From positions 1-60,496 of the forward strand of contig JAGQPX010000029.1 in the NCBI GenBank assembly GCA_020426505.1: a stretch of DNA of 60,496 nucleotides. Direction: 5' to 3'. Under the pieces are notes generated by a model, which did no database searches, was not told where the DNA came from, and saw only the letters and a list, made by a program, of their open reading frames with translations. A program made the translations under genes and the position numbers. Of the stretch, positions 17,449-27,098 are shown piece after piece (position 1 is the first letter of the stretch; every line of letters begins with the position of its first letter). Origin of the DNA: Planctomycetaceae bacterium. Lineage in GTDB: Bacteria; Planctomycetota; Planctomycetia; Planctomycetales; Planctomycetaceae.

Positions 17449-19200
17449 TCATTCAAGAAGCGCTTTGCCACGTGTTTCAGGTGCGAAGGGGAGTACGAGC
17501 AATCCGAGGAGGAACACACTGCACATGGATACGCCTGCCAGACGCATTGGTTCCGGATAGGCCGCAAACACCTCACTCGTCAACACGCCGAGAGTAAACG
17601 GTCCGCTCGCCGCGATGAACCGCCCAACGTTGTAGCAGAACGATGTCCCAGTGCTTCGCAACCGTGTTGGAAAAAGTTCCGGAAAGTAGATTGCGTATCC
17701 TCCAAATAGTGAAAGCAAGCAAAAGCCCATCAGGGGAATCATCCAGAAAACGTCGCTGATGTCATTCAACCTCCAGAAGACAAGAGCCGTGCTGAGTCCG
17801 GCCGCGACAAACGAGATCGCAAAGGTGGGTCTGCGACCGATGCGATGAGTGAGCATGCTGAATCCATAGATGCCGAAGAATGCTCCGAAATTCAACATCA
17901 TGGAGGTATACCCTGCCCACCGTGTCAATCTCCCGTTGATCTCCTTCGAGCGCGAAGTAATCTGTGACACCAACTTGCCACGATCGGTCTGATCGGCGGT
18001 TCCCGAGAGATACGCTCGTCTGTGTTGTCGTTCATCGGCTGATTGCCCCTCGTGATCCAGCTGGACGAGCACTGAGTCGACCGTGATCGGCTGTGACTGA
18101 TCATGCAACACGACCATGGTGGCCAGGATCGGTTGAGCATCAGCTGATTCCTGTGACGAGTTAAGCAACTGGGAAGGTCGCAGCGTGCCTGCCCATTGAT
18201 CCAATCCCTGTGGGTCGCTCAACAGAAGTCTGAGTACATTCCGGTCCCAAGTCGCCCATCCGTTGTCGCGGGCCTCCTGCTCAAACACCTTGCGAAACAC
18301 ACTGCGGTTCAAATCGATACTGAAAAAACCGATTCCCCAGACTCCGACAACTCCACTGGTTGCCATGATCAGCCCAACGATCGCCCTCCGTCTCCATCGT
18401 GGATCGCCGAACAACTCGCGATACGACCCAGCCTTGTGACTTGCGGGCCGAACAACATGCCCTTCGATCATCATCTCCTCCTCATCCGTGGAGGATTCAA
18501 CAGCCGCCTGCCATCGTTCCGGCTCCTTCAGCCGACGTCGGATCACCAAAGCCAACAATGCTGGCAGCGTTCCCACAACGAACATGGCCCGCCACGCTGT
18601 CAGGGTTACTCCCATCAACTGCCACTGCCCGAGCACACCGCCTTCTTCCAAGTGCCCCAGGCCGATGCTAATGAGCGCAGCGATAATGTTGCCAACCGCC
18701 GAGAGTGCTTGCAGGAGTCCGAGAGCAAATGGTCTGGCGGAGTGAGGCATCACCTCCGCCACCAACGCAACTCCAACAGCAAACTCACCTCCCACTCCGA
18801 GACCGGTCAGGAAACGGTAGGCACAGAAGTCCCACACACTGGTCGATAAGGCGCTTAAACCGGTGCAAGTTGAGTACGCCAGGATCGTCAGCATCATTGT
18901 TCTGGCACGACCGATACGATCCCCCAGCATCCCGAAGAACAAGCCACCACTTGCCCAGCCGATCAGGAACACCGCGGTCGTGATCCCCGCATACCGATCA
19001 ACCTCGCCTTTTGCCGGAAGGTCTCCATGGGGTCCAGTCAACAACTCGTTCATTGCTGGAATTCTTGCCAGATTAAACAGCTGCTGATCCATCGTGTCGA
19101 AGAGCCATCCGAGGGCAGCCACGGCCAGGACGAACCAATGGTATCGCGTCAACTCGCGATACCATTGCCCGTTTGTCATTGGAAGTTCGCCATTCGCCAT
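17449..19200 (-). CDS. MFS transporter with a large central insertion
   Basis: The 583-residue protein has the same family core as the next gene: FDTMDQQLFNLARIPAM near TM1, then a GxLxDRxGR-type motif (MLGDRIGRARTMMLTIL) and RLKEPERWQ after TM6. About 130-140 extra residues lie between TM7 and TM8 (roughly 310-440). They are polar and helical, include LLLSDPQGLDQWAGTLRPSQ and a TADQTDRGKLVSQITSRS tail, and probably face the periplasm. The start ATG shares one base with the TPR gene stop (TGATG), so the two are coupled. An internal ATG at 19179 is an alternative start. The insert is longer than in ordinary MFS proteins and may bind a partner or ligand. Confidence 0.87.
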   Translation of the reverse strand: MANGELPMTNGQWYRELTRYHWFVLAVAALGWLFDTMDQQLFNLARIPAMNELLTGPHGDLPAKGEVDRYAGITTAVFLIGWASGGLFFGMLGDRIGRARTMMLTILAYSTCTGLSALSTSVWDFCAYRFLTGLGVGGEFAVGVALVAEVMPHSARPFALGLLQALSAVGNIIAALISIGLGHLEEGGVLGQWQLMGVTLTAWRAMFVVGTLPALLALVIRRRLKEPERWQAAVESSTDEEEMMIEGHVVRPASHKAGSYRELFGDPRWRRRAIVGLIMATSGVVGVWGIGFFSIDLNRSVFRKVFEQEARDNGWATWDRNVLRLLLSDPQGLDQWAGTLRPSQLLNSSQESADAQPILATMVVLHDQSQPITVDSVLVQLDHEGQSADERQHRRAYLSGTADQTDRGKLVSQITSRSKEINGRLTRWAGYTSMMLNFGAFFGIYGFSMLTHRIGRRPTFAISFVAAGLSTALVFWRLNDISDVFWMIPLMGFCLLSLFGGYAIYFPELFPTRLRSTGTSFCYNVGRFIAASGPFTLGVLTSEVFAAYPEPMRLAGVSMCSVFLLGLLVLPFAPETRGKALLE

Positions 19201-19775
19201 CAGGCCACCTGTTGAACCGGTGGGAACGGAGCAGAAGGTGTTTCAGGAGACGTCGGCGGTGAGACCAGTGTCGTGTCAGTGAACTCGCCGGGCAGGAAGT
19301 CGATCGTCAATGGCAGCTTGGGCGGGAATCCATACTTCCATGAAAGGTATTGCCACCAACTCATCCGTCGCTCCCACTGTGCGACCGCATTGCTCAATCG
19401 ACGAACGGACGGATGGTCCTTCTCTGCGATCTCTTGCAACGTGTCTCGGACTCCCAAAGGAAGTCCAGCCAGAAGGAGTGCCGTCGAGAAGTTGGTTCGA
19501 TAGATGACCGGGAGCTCCGGTTTCATCCAGATGCAACCGGAAGGGAGGACGAGCGACCGAAAAACACGGACAGCATCGGCCGGACGCCCCAGTCGCATGA
19601 AGCAGACCCCGCGTGCATTGAGGATCTCCTGTGACGAACTGTTCCCGTTGGCAAGCATTCGCAGTGCCTCCTCGTACTCACCGACATCGGCGAGACGCAC
19701 GGCCTTACTCACGAGAGGAAGTGAAGATCCCACGGACTGATCCTGAAACTCAAGTAAACGTCTATGATTCGTCAT
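19200..19775 (-). CDS. TPR-like protein heading the transporter run
   Basis: The 191-residue soluble protein has helical repeats resembling TPRs: VSKAVRLADVGEYEEALRML, EILNARGVCFMRLGRPADAVRVF, and FSTALLLAGLPLGVRDTL. The C-terminal segment (MSWWQYLSWKYGFPPKLPLTIDFLPGEF) is unusual and proline-rich. No catalytic motif is seen. Such proteins act as scaffolds or co-chaperones. The one-base overlap with the MFS gene downstream suggests that it helps assemble or regulate that transporter; this is an inference. It is the first gene of the ten-gene minus-strand series. Confidence 0.78.
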   Translation of the reverse strand: MTNHRRLLEFQDQSVGSSLPLVSKAVRLADVGEYEEALRMLANGNSSSQEILNARGVCFMRLGRPADAVRVFRSLVLPSGCIWMKPELPVIYRTNFSTALLLAGLPLGVRDTLQEIAEKDHPSVRRLSNAVAQWERRMSWWQYLSWKYGFPPKLPLTIDFLPGEFTDTTLVSPPTSPETPSAPFPPVQQVA

Positions 19776-20134
19776 GACATGAACTCCGATGTATTTGATG
19801 CGCCCCGATTGTTGACATGGGATGGGCGTGAATGATGCGTAGACTTACCAGTGCTGCTGACCTCCCGCTTGGGGAAAGGGCACGCCTTGTCTCAGACGGA
19901 CGACTCCGCAACCATTGCGGTTTCGATTCCAGTCAGGGTGAGACGTACTCCCAATGCGACAACGCCAACAGGGAGGTGTTGCACGCATTGGTCCCGGATG
20001 GTGACAGGCGACCATCGGAAGGCGAGACCAGTGGTCCTTCGAAGCTGAAATGACGGGCAGGTTCCAAGACGTGAGCACGCCATCAACCGTGCGGACGACG
20101 TCAATCAACCCGACAACACAGCCTCAATGAGGCA
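19776..20134. other. Non-coding gap upstream of the ten-gene run
   Basis: No convincing gene was found on either strand. The segment should hold the promoter of the TPR-led minus-strand series, but I see no clear -35/-10 pair or operator. Short open frames here lack ribosome-binding sites and recognisable sequence. Confidence 0.4.
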
Positions 20135-20605
20135 CTAGGTCCGTAGCAGGACCCCCAAGGTCAAAAGCGTCGGGCTGGCGGACACCGGACTCGCATGCGG
20201 ACCGAATGCTTGATGCCCGCGAATAAGGTGGCTTGACCGGTGACGGGTCCCACGCCAGGCCAATCGAGCGATCACAGAGTCTCTGACAGGAACGGGCGAT
20301 CTTTCGTTCTGCAAGCCCGGTGCGTGGGGAAGCACACCCCGACCGGAGAGTGTTTGCGGCAGTGATTCGTCTCCGACGTCATCGTTGGCAGAAACCGAGG
20401 CGACGAGTGTGGTCGACGCATCATTCGGTAAATCGGTCGAAGTGAAAGTCCAGATGCCGACGCCGAACAGCAAAACGCCAGTCAATACACGTGTCAGGGA
20501 CGTGTGTTGTCGCGCACGCCAAAAACGCCTGAAGGCCCTGCACGGAGTAGGGATTCTCTCGTCGGGAGAAAGGAGCACGACAGAAGTAGTGTGATTCGTC
20601 TTCAA
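20135..20605 (-). CDS. Doubtful ORF with one membrane span
   Basis: The open frame encodes 156 residues. It starts with TTG and has no visible ribosome-binding site. A hydrophobic span (VLTGVLLFGVGIWTF, about 40-55) follows a basic stretch (RRFWRARQH). After it comes a low-complexity tail rich in Ser, His and Arg (RHRSSHLIRGHQAFGPHASP). The basic-then-hydrophobic N-terminus would suit a membrane anchor, and the frame is the longest in the gap. The tail composition is like a non-coding frame. I do not recognise a family; it may be a genuine lineage-specific protein or chance. Confidence 0.3.
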   Translation of the reverse strand: MKTNHTTSVVLLSPDERIPTPCRAFRRFWRARQHTSLTRVLTGVLLFGVGIWTFTSTDLPNDASTTLVASVSANDDVGDESLPQTLSGRGVLPHAPGLQNERSPVPVRDSVIARLAWRGTRHRSSHLIRGHQAFGPHASPVSASPTLLTLGVLLRT

Positions 20606-20964
20606 GTCCGGGGAACGCTGATCGCGTTGCTAGGTCGCCAGCCGGTTTCCAAACCATCCAAAAGAATGGCCCAACCGGCTCGTCGACATCAACATTATCT
20701 CATCGGCACGAATTTGTTGCAATGGGACACAATCAGAGCTCTTGTCCGATTTTTACGAATGCCCCAACCTCCCGGGTCAATCAGCCGGAATGCGCGTCCC
20801 TCTGTTGACCGACGAGTTGAGAAGAGAAGACAGGTCGGGTTTTGAAGCCACTTCCATGAAACGTAGGCATCTGACGCCCAAACTTCGCGATATCCAAATG
20901 CCCGTGGCACTGAATCACGACCTGGCGAACGCTCCGATGCCCGTGCAAGACATTGTCCTCAAGG
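20606..20964. other. Gap with no recognised gene
   Basis: No gene is supported. A CCCGTGGCAC string near 20899-20910 resembles the end of the 116-bp repeat that starts at 20965 and may be a fragment of another copy. Short frames on both strands lack start signals. Confidence 0.35.
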
Positions 20965-21080
20965 TGTGCCACTGTCGTCCCGGCAGTGCGAGTGCGCGAT
21001 CAACCGCGAAACACCATTCCCCGTCCCAATCTCACTCCACGCCCACCCTCCTTCGACACGGCTGACACAGCCGTGGCACA
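20965..21080 (-). repeat. 116-bp repeat, copy 1
   Basis: The unit starts TGTGCCACTG and ends CCGTGGCACA, so its ends are short inverted repeats. The same unit, always exactly 116 bp, occurs at 21806-21921 in the same orientation and at 40712-40827 and 44422-44537 in the opposite one. I see no target-site duplication and no ORF of its own. A further 13 bp (CCCAACCGGGGCA) are shared beyond the end with the copy at 40712. Confidence 0.8.
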
Positions 21081-21259
21081 CCCCAACCACCCAACCGGGG
21101 CATGGGACAACATCGTCGCTCATCCCCGCATGACGAACCAGGCGAACTCTCCGATGGGGAATGGTGGTCGCTCGGGATACCCATGTCGTCATGCGGAACG
21201 TGACGACTCTGGCTCACGGCCAGTCATCCGTCGCCTTGCCGAATCCGAAACACCTCGGC

Positions 21260-21553
21260 TCAATAGCTGTACGGGTAATAGGCCGAGTAAGTGACCGGGT
21301 AAATCGGGTACACAGCGGGACGATAGGCCACAACCGGCGGCGCGACGTAGACCGGGGCAACCGCTACAGGGGCAACCACCACTGGTCGATACGCAACCAC
21401 TGGAGGAGGCACATAGACGACAGGAGCGGGGGCGACGTAATAAGTCGAGTAGCCATAGTACGCAACTCGATGACGAGGCCACCAATGAGCCTCAGCGTCA
21501 GTTGCTACGGCAAACGATGCAAGAAATGTCAACGCGATCAACCAAGCCTTCAT
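21260..21553 (-). CDS. Small secreted Val/Pro/Tyr-rich protein
   Basis: The 97-residue protein begins MKAWLIALTFLASFAVATDAEA, a clear signal peptide. A strong GGGGGAG ribosome-binding site stands 5-7 bp before the ATG at 21553, which decides this start over the one at 21709. The mature part is HWWPRHRVAYYGYS followed by low-complexity tandem units such as APVVYVPPPVVAYRP and APVYVAPPVVAYRP, ending YPYSY. Similar Tyr/Pro/Val repeat proteins occur in planctomycete genomes as presumed envelope or structural proteins. No enzymatic role is likely. It is bracketed by two copies of the 116-bp repeat. Confidence 0.82.
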   Translation of the reverse strand: MKAWLIALTFLASFAVATDAEAHWWPRHRVAYYGYSTYYVAPAPVVYVPPPVVAYRPVVVAPVAVAPVYVAPPVVAYRPAVYPIYPVTYSAYYPYSY

Positions 21554-21805
21554 CGTTTCTCCCCCTTGTGTGATGGTCATGAAGTGCGGCACTTGCCTCC
21601 TCAATTGAAGCAACCCCATTCCACCACTGCAACTCTCACGCGGTCCCAATTCGCCCTGTCGATGCGATGCCGTCGGCCACTCAACGTCGATTCCACCCAA
21701 CTCAAACAAGTCGCGTCACACGAATCAGTGGTCACGCGGAGCGAAATGTTTCCACTCCGAAGCCTTCCAACCTCTGCCCGAAGACATCTCGAATTGCCCC
21801 CAAGG

Positions 21806-21921
21806 TGTGCCACTGCCGTCCCGGCAGTGCGAGCGCGCGATCAACCTCGAACCACCATTCCCCGTCCCAACCTCACTCCACGCCGCCCCTCCATCAACAC
21901 GGCTGACACAGCCGTGGCAGA
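21806..21921 (-). repeat. 116-bp repeat, copy 2
   Basis: Direct copy of the unit at 20965-21080, again 116 bp. It starts TGTGCCACTG and ends CCGTGGCAGA; the last bases differ from the GGCACA consensus end. The central part (GTCCCGGCAGTGCGAG, GCGCGATCAACC) is closely matched. Copies 1 and 2 flank the small secreted-protein gene. Confidence 0.8.
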
Positions 21922-21977
21922 GGCCAAGCATTGATCCGGAAGACTTGGCGCACTCTTCTTGAATGCGTTAGCGAGAA

Positions 21978-22937
21978 TTACGAGACAGCACGCTTCGACA
22001 GTGGAGAAAGGCGGTGGTCAAATACTGGTTTATCATATGGACGAACCGGAAGCGTCCCATCAATTGCACCCGCAATTCGTTCACGTCCGGTTTCGACGTA
22101 GTCATCCCATATCTCCGCGGACAGGGAATGTCGACCTTCCAGCGCAGCGGCGACACCAGTAGTACAGACACCTGCGAAAGGGTCGAATACCAAGTCCCCC
22201 TTTTTCGTCAAAGCAAGAATCAGTCGCTGTGCAAGCGAGACTGGAAACTGGCAAGGGTGTTGAGTCTTTTCCGGATGCCGCGACTTTACATTTGGGATGT
22301 CCCAAACATCAAAGTTGAAGTCCCATACATCCTCAGGATTTTTGCCAAGAGGATTCGCGCTCAAGTTTCCCTTGTTCGGTCCTTTGTATGCTTTCTTTCC
22401 CGGATACTTTGATGGGACTCGAACCGCATCGAGATCAAACTCATGACGAGAGTTCTTTGAAAACCACAACACAACTTCATGACGCGGGCTAAAGCGTTTT
22501 TTGCAATGGAGACCGTGACCGAACCTCCAGATGATTCGATTCCGCAGGTGGAGGCCGAGGCGCCGAAGCTCATCAAAAAACAAATAGTCCAACGGTATGA
22601 CCTCATCGTTTCTTACGTAGGTACCAACTTGCAGGCAGAAACTTCCATCACTTTTCAAGCGGGGAATGATTTCCTCGAACACACTGCAAATCCAATCGAT
22701 GTGGCTCCGCAAGTCCGTAACGGATTCGTACTCCTTTCCAACATTGTACGGTGGCGACGTCACTACGAGATCGATGAACTCGCGACGTGGCAATCGTCGA
22801 AGTAGATCACGGCAATCTCCTTCCCAGATTGTGTGTCTGCCAAGAGTAGCGATCCTTTGAGTAGCGGAAACGATCTTGGGTCGCTCAGACTTCTGACGCT
22901 TTCTCGCGGCAACAGAGATTTTCTTACTGGTATTCAT
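21978..22937 (-). CDS. DNA methyltransferase (N6-adenine or N4-cytosine, beta-class order)
   Basis: The 319-residue protein starts MNTSKKISVAARKRQKSERP. The catalytic motif VVTSPPYNVG lies at 60-65 and the AdoMet motif FDPFAGVCTTG at 251-261. SPPY preceding the FxG motif gives the beta-type arrangement of the N6/N4 methylase family (PF01555). EKTQHPCQFP (about 223-232) is the usual block before motif I. The second glycine of the FxGxG motif is Cys, which is atypical. An upstream reading to 23267 merely shadows the neighbouring gene. The start overlaps the unknown gene by 14 bp. No cognate restriction nuclease is encoded beside it. The local base composition is AT-richer than the flanks. Confidence 0.9.
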   Translation of the reverse strand: MNTSKKISVAARKRQKSERPKIVSATQRIATLGRHTIWEGDCRDLLRRLPRREFIDLVVTSPPYNVGKEYESVTDLRSHIDWICSVFEEIIPRLKSDGSFCLQVGTYVRNDEVIPLDYLFFDELRRLGLHLRNRIIWRFGHGLHCKKRFSPRHEVVLWFSKNSRHEFDLDAVRVPSKYPGKKAYKGPNKGNLSANPLGKNPEDVWDFNFDVWDIPNVKSRHPEKTQHPCQFPVSLAQRLILALTKKGDLVFDPFAGVCTTGVAAALEGRHSLSAEIWDDYVETGRERIAGAIDGTLPVRPYDKPVFDHRLSPLSKRAVS

Positions 22938-23832
22938 AGAACCGAAAAAGTGAAGGGCGAATAATCTCGTATTCAGCCATGAACGCATTCGAACCAGAGG
23001 ACAGAGTGCGGAGCATCTGCCCTCCCGTATGAACAATCGACAATGCAAGGCAAAGGGAAAACTCCGGACTTTCGCAGTCGATGAGTCCAGAGCATATGCG
23101 GTCGAGAGTAAATGGACGATAAGGAATGTACCGATTGTAGTGAGGCAGCACTGGATCGTCGTATGGCCAAAACGCCACCCCATAATGGAGCCGGTTCCGT
23201 GCGTGACCACACCGCTCTGCCTCAAAGCCAAGCAAGTGGGTGCGAAGCGACGACGGTAGAACGTCATCTTGAAAATACGTCCGGTCGATTGCCTTCTGAA
23301 ACAACCTCCAAAGCTCGCGGTGCCGCACCGATGTGGTCAAATCAAGAAGCCAGAGCAATTCGTCTGCTCCCTTAGAGTCTGATGACATCGTCGCTTTGCG
23401 CCCGAAGCAGTCTACAAGATGATCGGGATCACCGCCTTCCAAACGGACAAACGCTATCCCCAAGAATCCAAGAACCGACTGAGCTGCCGTGAAGGCCGCG
23501 AGGTAGCCAATGGAAATAGCACAATTTCGTTTATCGGCTGCATCGGCCGTCAATGCGGCATCGAGCAAATTGCAAGATTTTTGAATTCCGAAAAAAGATT
23601 CTTTCAGGAGATTTTGATAGACCGATCGTGGCGGGTTATCGATTTCACGTGGATGGCTACCCGAGGTTTTCTGGACCTCTGCCCGAAGATCAGATAATTC
23701 GAAGAGTTCGCCTGCTGGCTTCTCGCCTGGCGCAGACGAAGCTTCTGGAAATCGTAGCCAAGCAACACGTATGGCAGGCCAGCGTCGCTGGACCAGCTTA
23801 CGAAGTTTGCTCGAAATGATATCCTTTGACAC
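22924..23832 (-). CDS. Uncharacterised protein between DGQHR and methyltransferase genes
   Basis: The 302-residue protein was not recognised. It begins MSKDIISSKLRKLVQRRWPA. It is soluble and mostly helical by composition, with one hydrophobic stretch (IGYLAAFTAAQSVLGFLGIAFV, about 108-130). A polar C-terminal half contains GHARNRLHYG and PYDDPVLPHYNRYIPYRPF. RNRLH is near but does not fit the HEPN R-x4-6-H signature. The start lies 9 bp after the DGQHR gene stop and the end overlaps the methyltransferase start by 14 bp, so all three genes are probably co-translated. The role is open; a target-recognition or effector subunit is an inference from position only. Confidence 0.8.
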   Translation of the reverse strand: MSKDIISSKLRKLVQRRWPAIRVAWLRFPEASSAPGEKPAGELFELSDLRAEVQKTSGSHPREIDNPPRSVYQNLLKESFFGIQKSCNLLDAALTADAADKRNCAISIGYLAAFTAAQSVLGFLGIAFVRLEGGDPDHLVDCFGRKATMSSDSKGADELLWLLDLTTSVRHRELWRLFQKAIDRTYFQDDVLPSSLRTHLLGFEAERCGHARNRLHYGVAFWPYDDPVLPHYNRYIPYRPFTLDRICSGLIDCESPEFSLCLALSIVHTGGQMLRTLSSGSNAFMAEYEIIRPSLFRFYEYQ

Positions 23833-23841
23833 GTGTGGTGC

Positions 23842-24870
23842 TCACTCAAGAACAATATCAACCGGATTCTCGTCTTCCGCATCAACATCTTCGAACGCAG
23901 CTTTTATGTCATCTGCTGCGACGTTCTCGGCCTTTGTCCCACTTCCAAGCTCCCTCCACGCGTTGAAATCAAAGTCATCAATCAGTGACAATTCATTGGC
24001 CGCGTCTTCAATCCTGAACGCTTTGTGCTTGGTCATGACCCTCAAGAAAAAGTACTGAAAGACATTCATCAATGCCCCAAAACCGATCGTCTGAAAGAAG
24101 ATGCTTTTCGAGGCGCGGTACTCATCAGGAAACACATGTTCCAATGCGGCAAAATAGTTCGAGAGAATCTGGGCCCTCTGGCTGTCGGTGTAGGAGTTGA
24201 GAATTCCATTCTTCTGCACATATGGAGTAACCTTCCGAATGAAATTCGTCATGGACACTTGCTTCCCACTCTTGGGAGACGTCACGACCACGATTCGGTC
24301 GAAAAACATCGAATCAGCAGACTTTCTCATCAAGTTTGCAAGATCTACAGCTCGTTCTTGAGCGACCTCTTTTTCGCTCTTGGACCCAGGAAGATTTTTC
24401 ATCAAGTCATAGTAGAGACTTGAAGGCACCCCAACTTGCTCCTTGTTGATTGTCACGAACATACTGATTTCGTCCTTAGGCTTGGCATTTAGGACGGCGA
24501 CAATAGGAATGATGATGTCGCTCTCAGCTTTATGTGCACCGAGAAGGCGGTGTTGTCCATCCACTACCCAACCTGCATCTTCTCGATTACGAATCTGAAT
24601 TTCAGAATTCGACTTCGCCAGTTTCGCGTCATTCTCTCGAAACGAAATCAACACACTTGTCGGAAGTGGATTTGAAGCATCAATGAATGCCGCCAGTTTC
24701 TTGGCACGTGACGGAGAAGCGGCTCGTTGATAACCCTTCTCTTTATTTTCCTCTTTCTGGTCGACTTCTGTCAGATCGTATATAGTCTTCGCTTCTGCCG
24801 TGAAAACTGCGAACGAGTGCTTACCCTGTGTGAATGGGATGCACGGAAACTTGATCCATTGTGGAGCCAT
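23842..24870 (-). CDS. DGQHR-domain protein (DndB/DpdB-like)
   Basis: The 342-residue protein carries GYQRAASPSRAKKLAAFI (about 46-63), then WVVDGQHRLLGAHKA with the diagnostic Asp-Gly-Gln-His-Arg at 104-108, and the second conserved block FVTINKEQ at 138-145. This is the DGQHR domain of DndB-type proteins, found with phosphorothioation (Dnd) and 7-deazaguanine (Dpd) DNA-modification systems as well as alone. Members are often ATP/DNA-binding regulators. No dndACDE or dpd genes are visible. An AAGGAG ribosome-binding site lies 10 bp upstream of the ATG. The gene begins 32 bp after the acs stop and leads the three-gene unit. Confidence 0.87.
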   Translation of the reverse strand: MAPQWIKFPCIPFTQGKHSFAVFTAEAKTIYDLTEVDQKEENKEKGYQRAASPSRAKKLAAFIDASNPLPTSVLISFRENDAKLAKSNSEIQIRNREDAGWVVDGQHRLLGAHKAESDIIIPIVAVLNAKPKDEISMFVTINKEQVGVPSSLYYDLMKNLPGSKSEKEVAQERAVDLANLMRKSADSMFFDRIVVVTSPKSGKQVSMTNFIRKVTPYVQKNGILNSYTDSQRAQILSNYFAALEHVFPDEYRASKSIFFQTIGFGALMNVFQYFFLRVMTKHKAFRIEDAANELSLIDDFDFNAWRELGSGTKAENVAADDIKAAFEDVDAEDENPVDIVLE

Positions 24871-24902
24871 TTCGAATCGTCTCCTTGGTTGACAAATCGT
24901 GT

Positions 24903-26882
<1,980 letters not shown>

Positions 26883-26962
26883 GATGATTCCTTATTGGCA
26901 GATAGCTTTTGGCTGATGGCAAAGTGGCTCTTGTCTCTCAGCTCTGGACTCTTGACTGAATG

Positions 26963-27076
26963 ACCGCGGAGACGCGGAGGTCGCTGAGACGCGCGGAGAG
27001 GGAGTGAGAGGCACGCACGTTTCGACGATGTTTCAGCCGTCGATGCTACGGCTGCGAGCGCCGGAGTTCAACGCAG
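26963..27076. repeat. 114-bp direct repeat, left copy
   Basis: The unit starts ACCGCGGAGACGCGGAGG and ends GTTCAACGCAG. It matches 28269-28382 in the same orientation over all 114 bp with about 17 mismatches (about 85% identity by hand count). The purine-rich GCGGAGG-CTGAGACG start resembles a widespread class of intergenic repeats. The pair brackets the DUF1963 gene. Confidence 0.82.
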
Positions 27077-27098
27077 TGAGACATTCACTGATTGAAGA

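Noticed and set aside
20742..21065. Open frame of 107 codons
   Set aside because: It is largely made of the 116-bp repeat, which is why a similar peptide appears again near 21667-21906; repeat-derived, not a gene.
22924..23832. HEPN ribonuclease motif in the unknown protein
   Set aside because: RNRLH has only three residues between Arg and His; the HEPN signature requires four to six.
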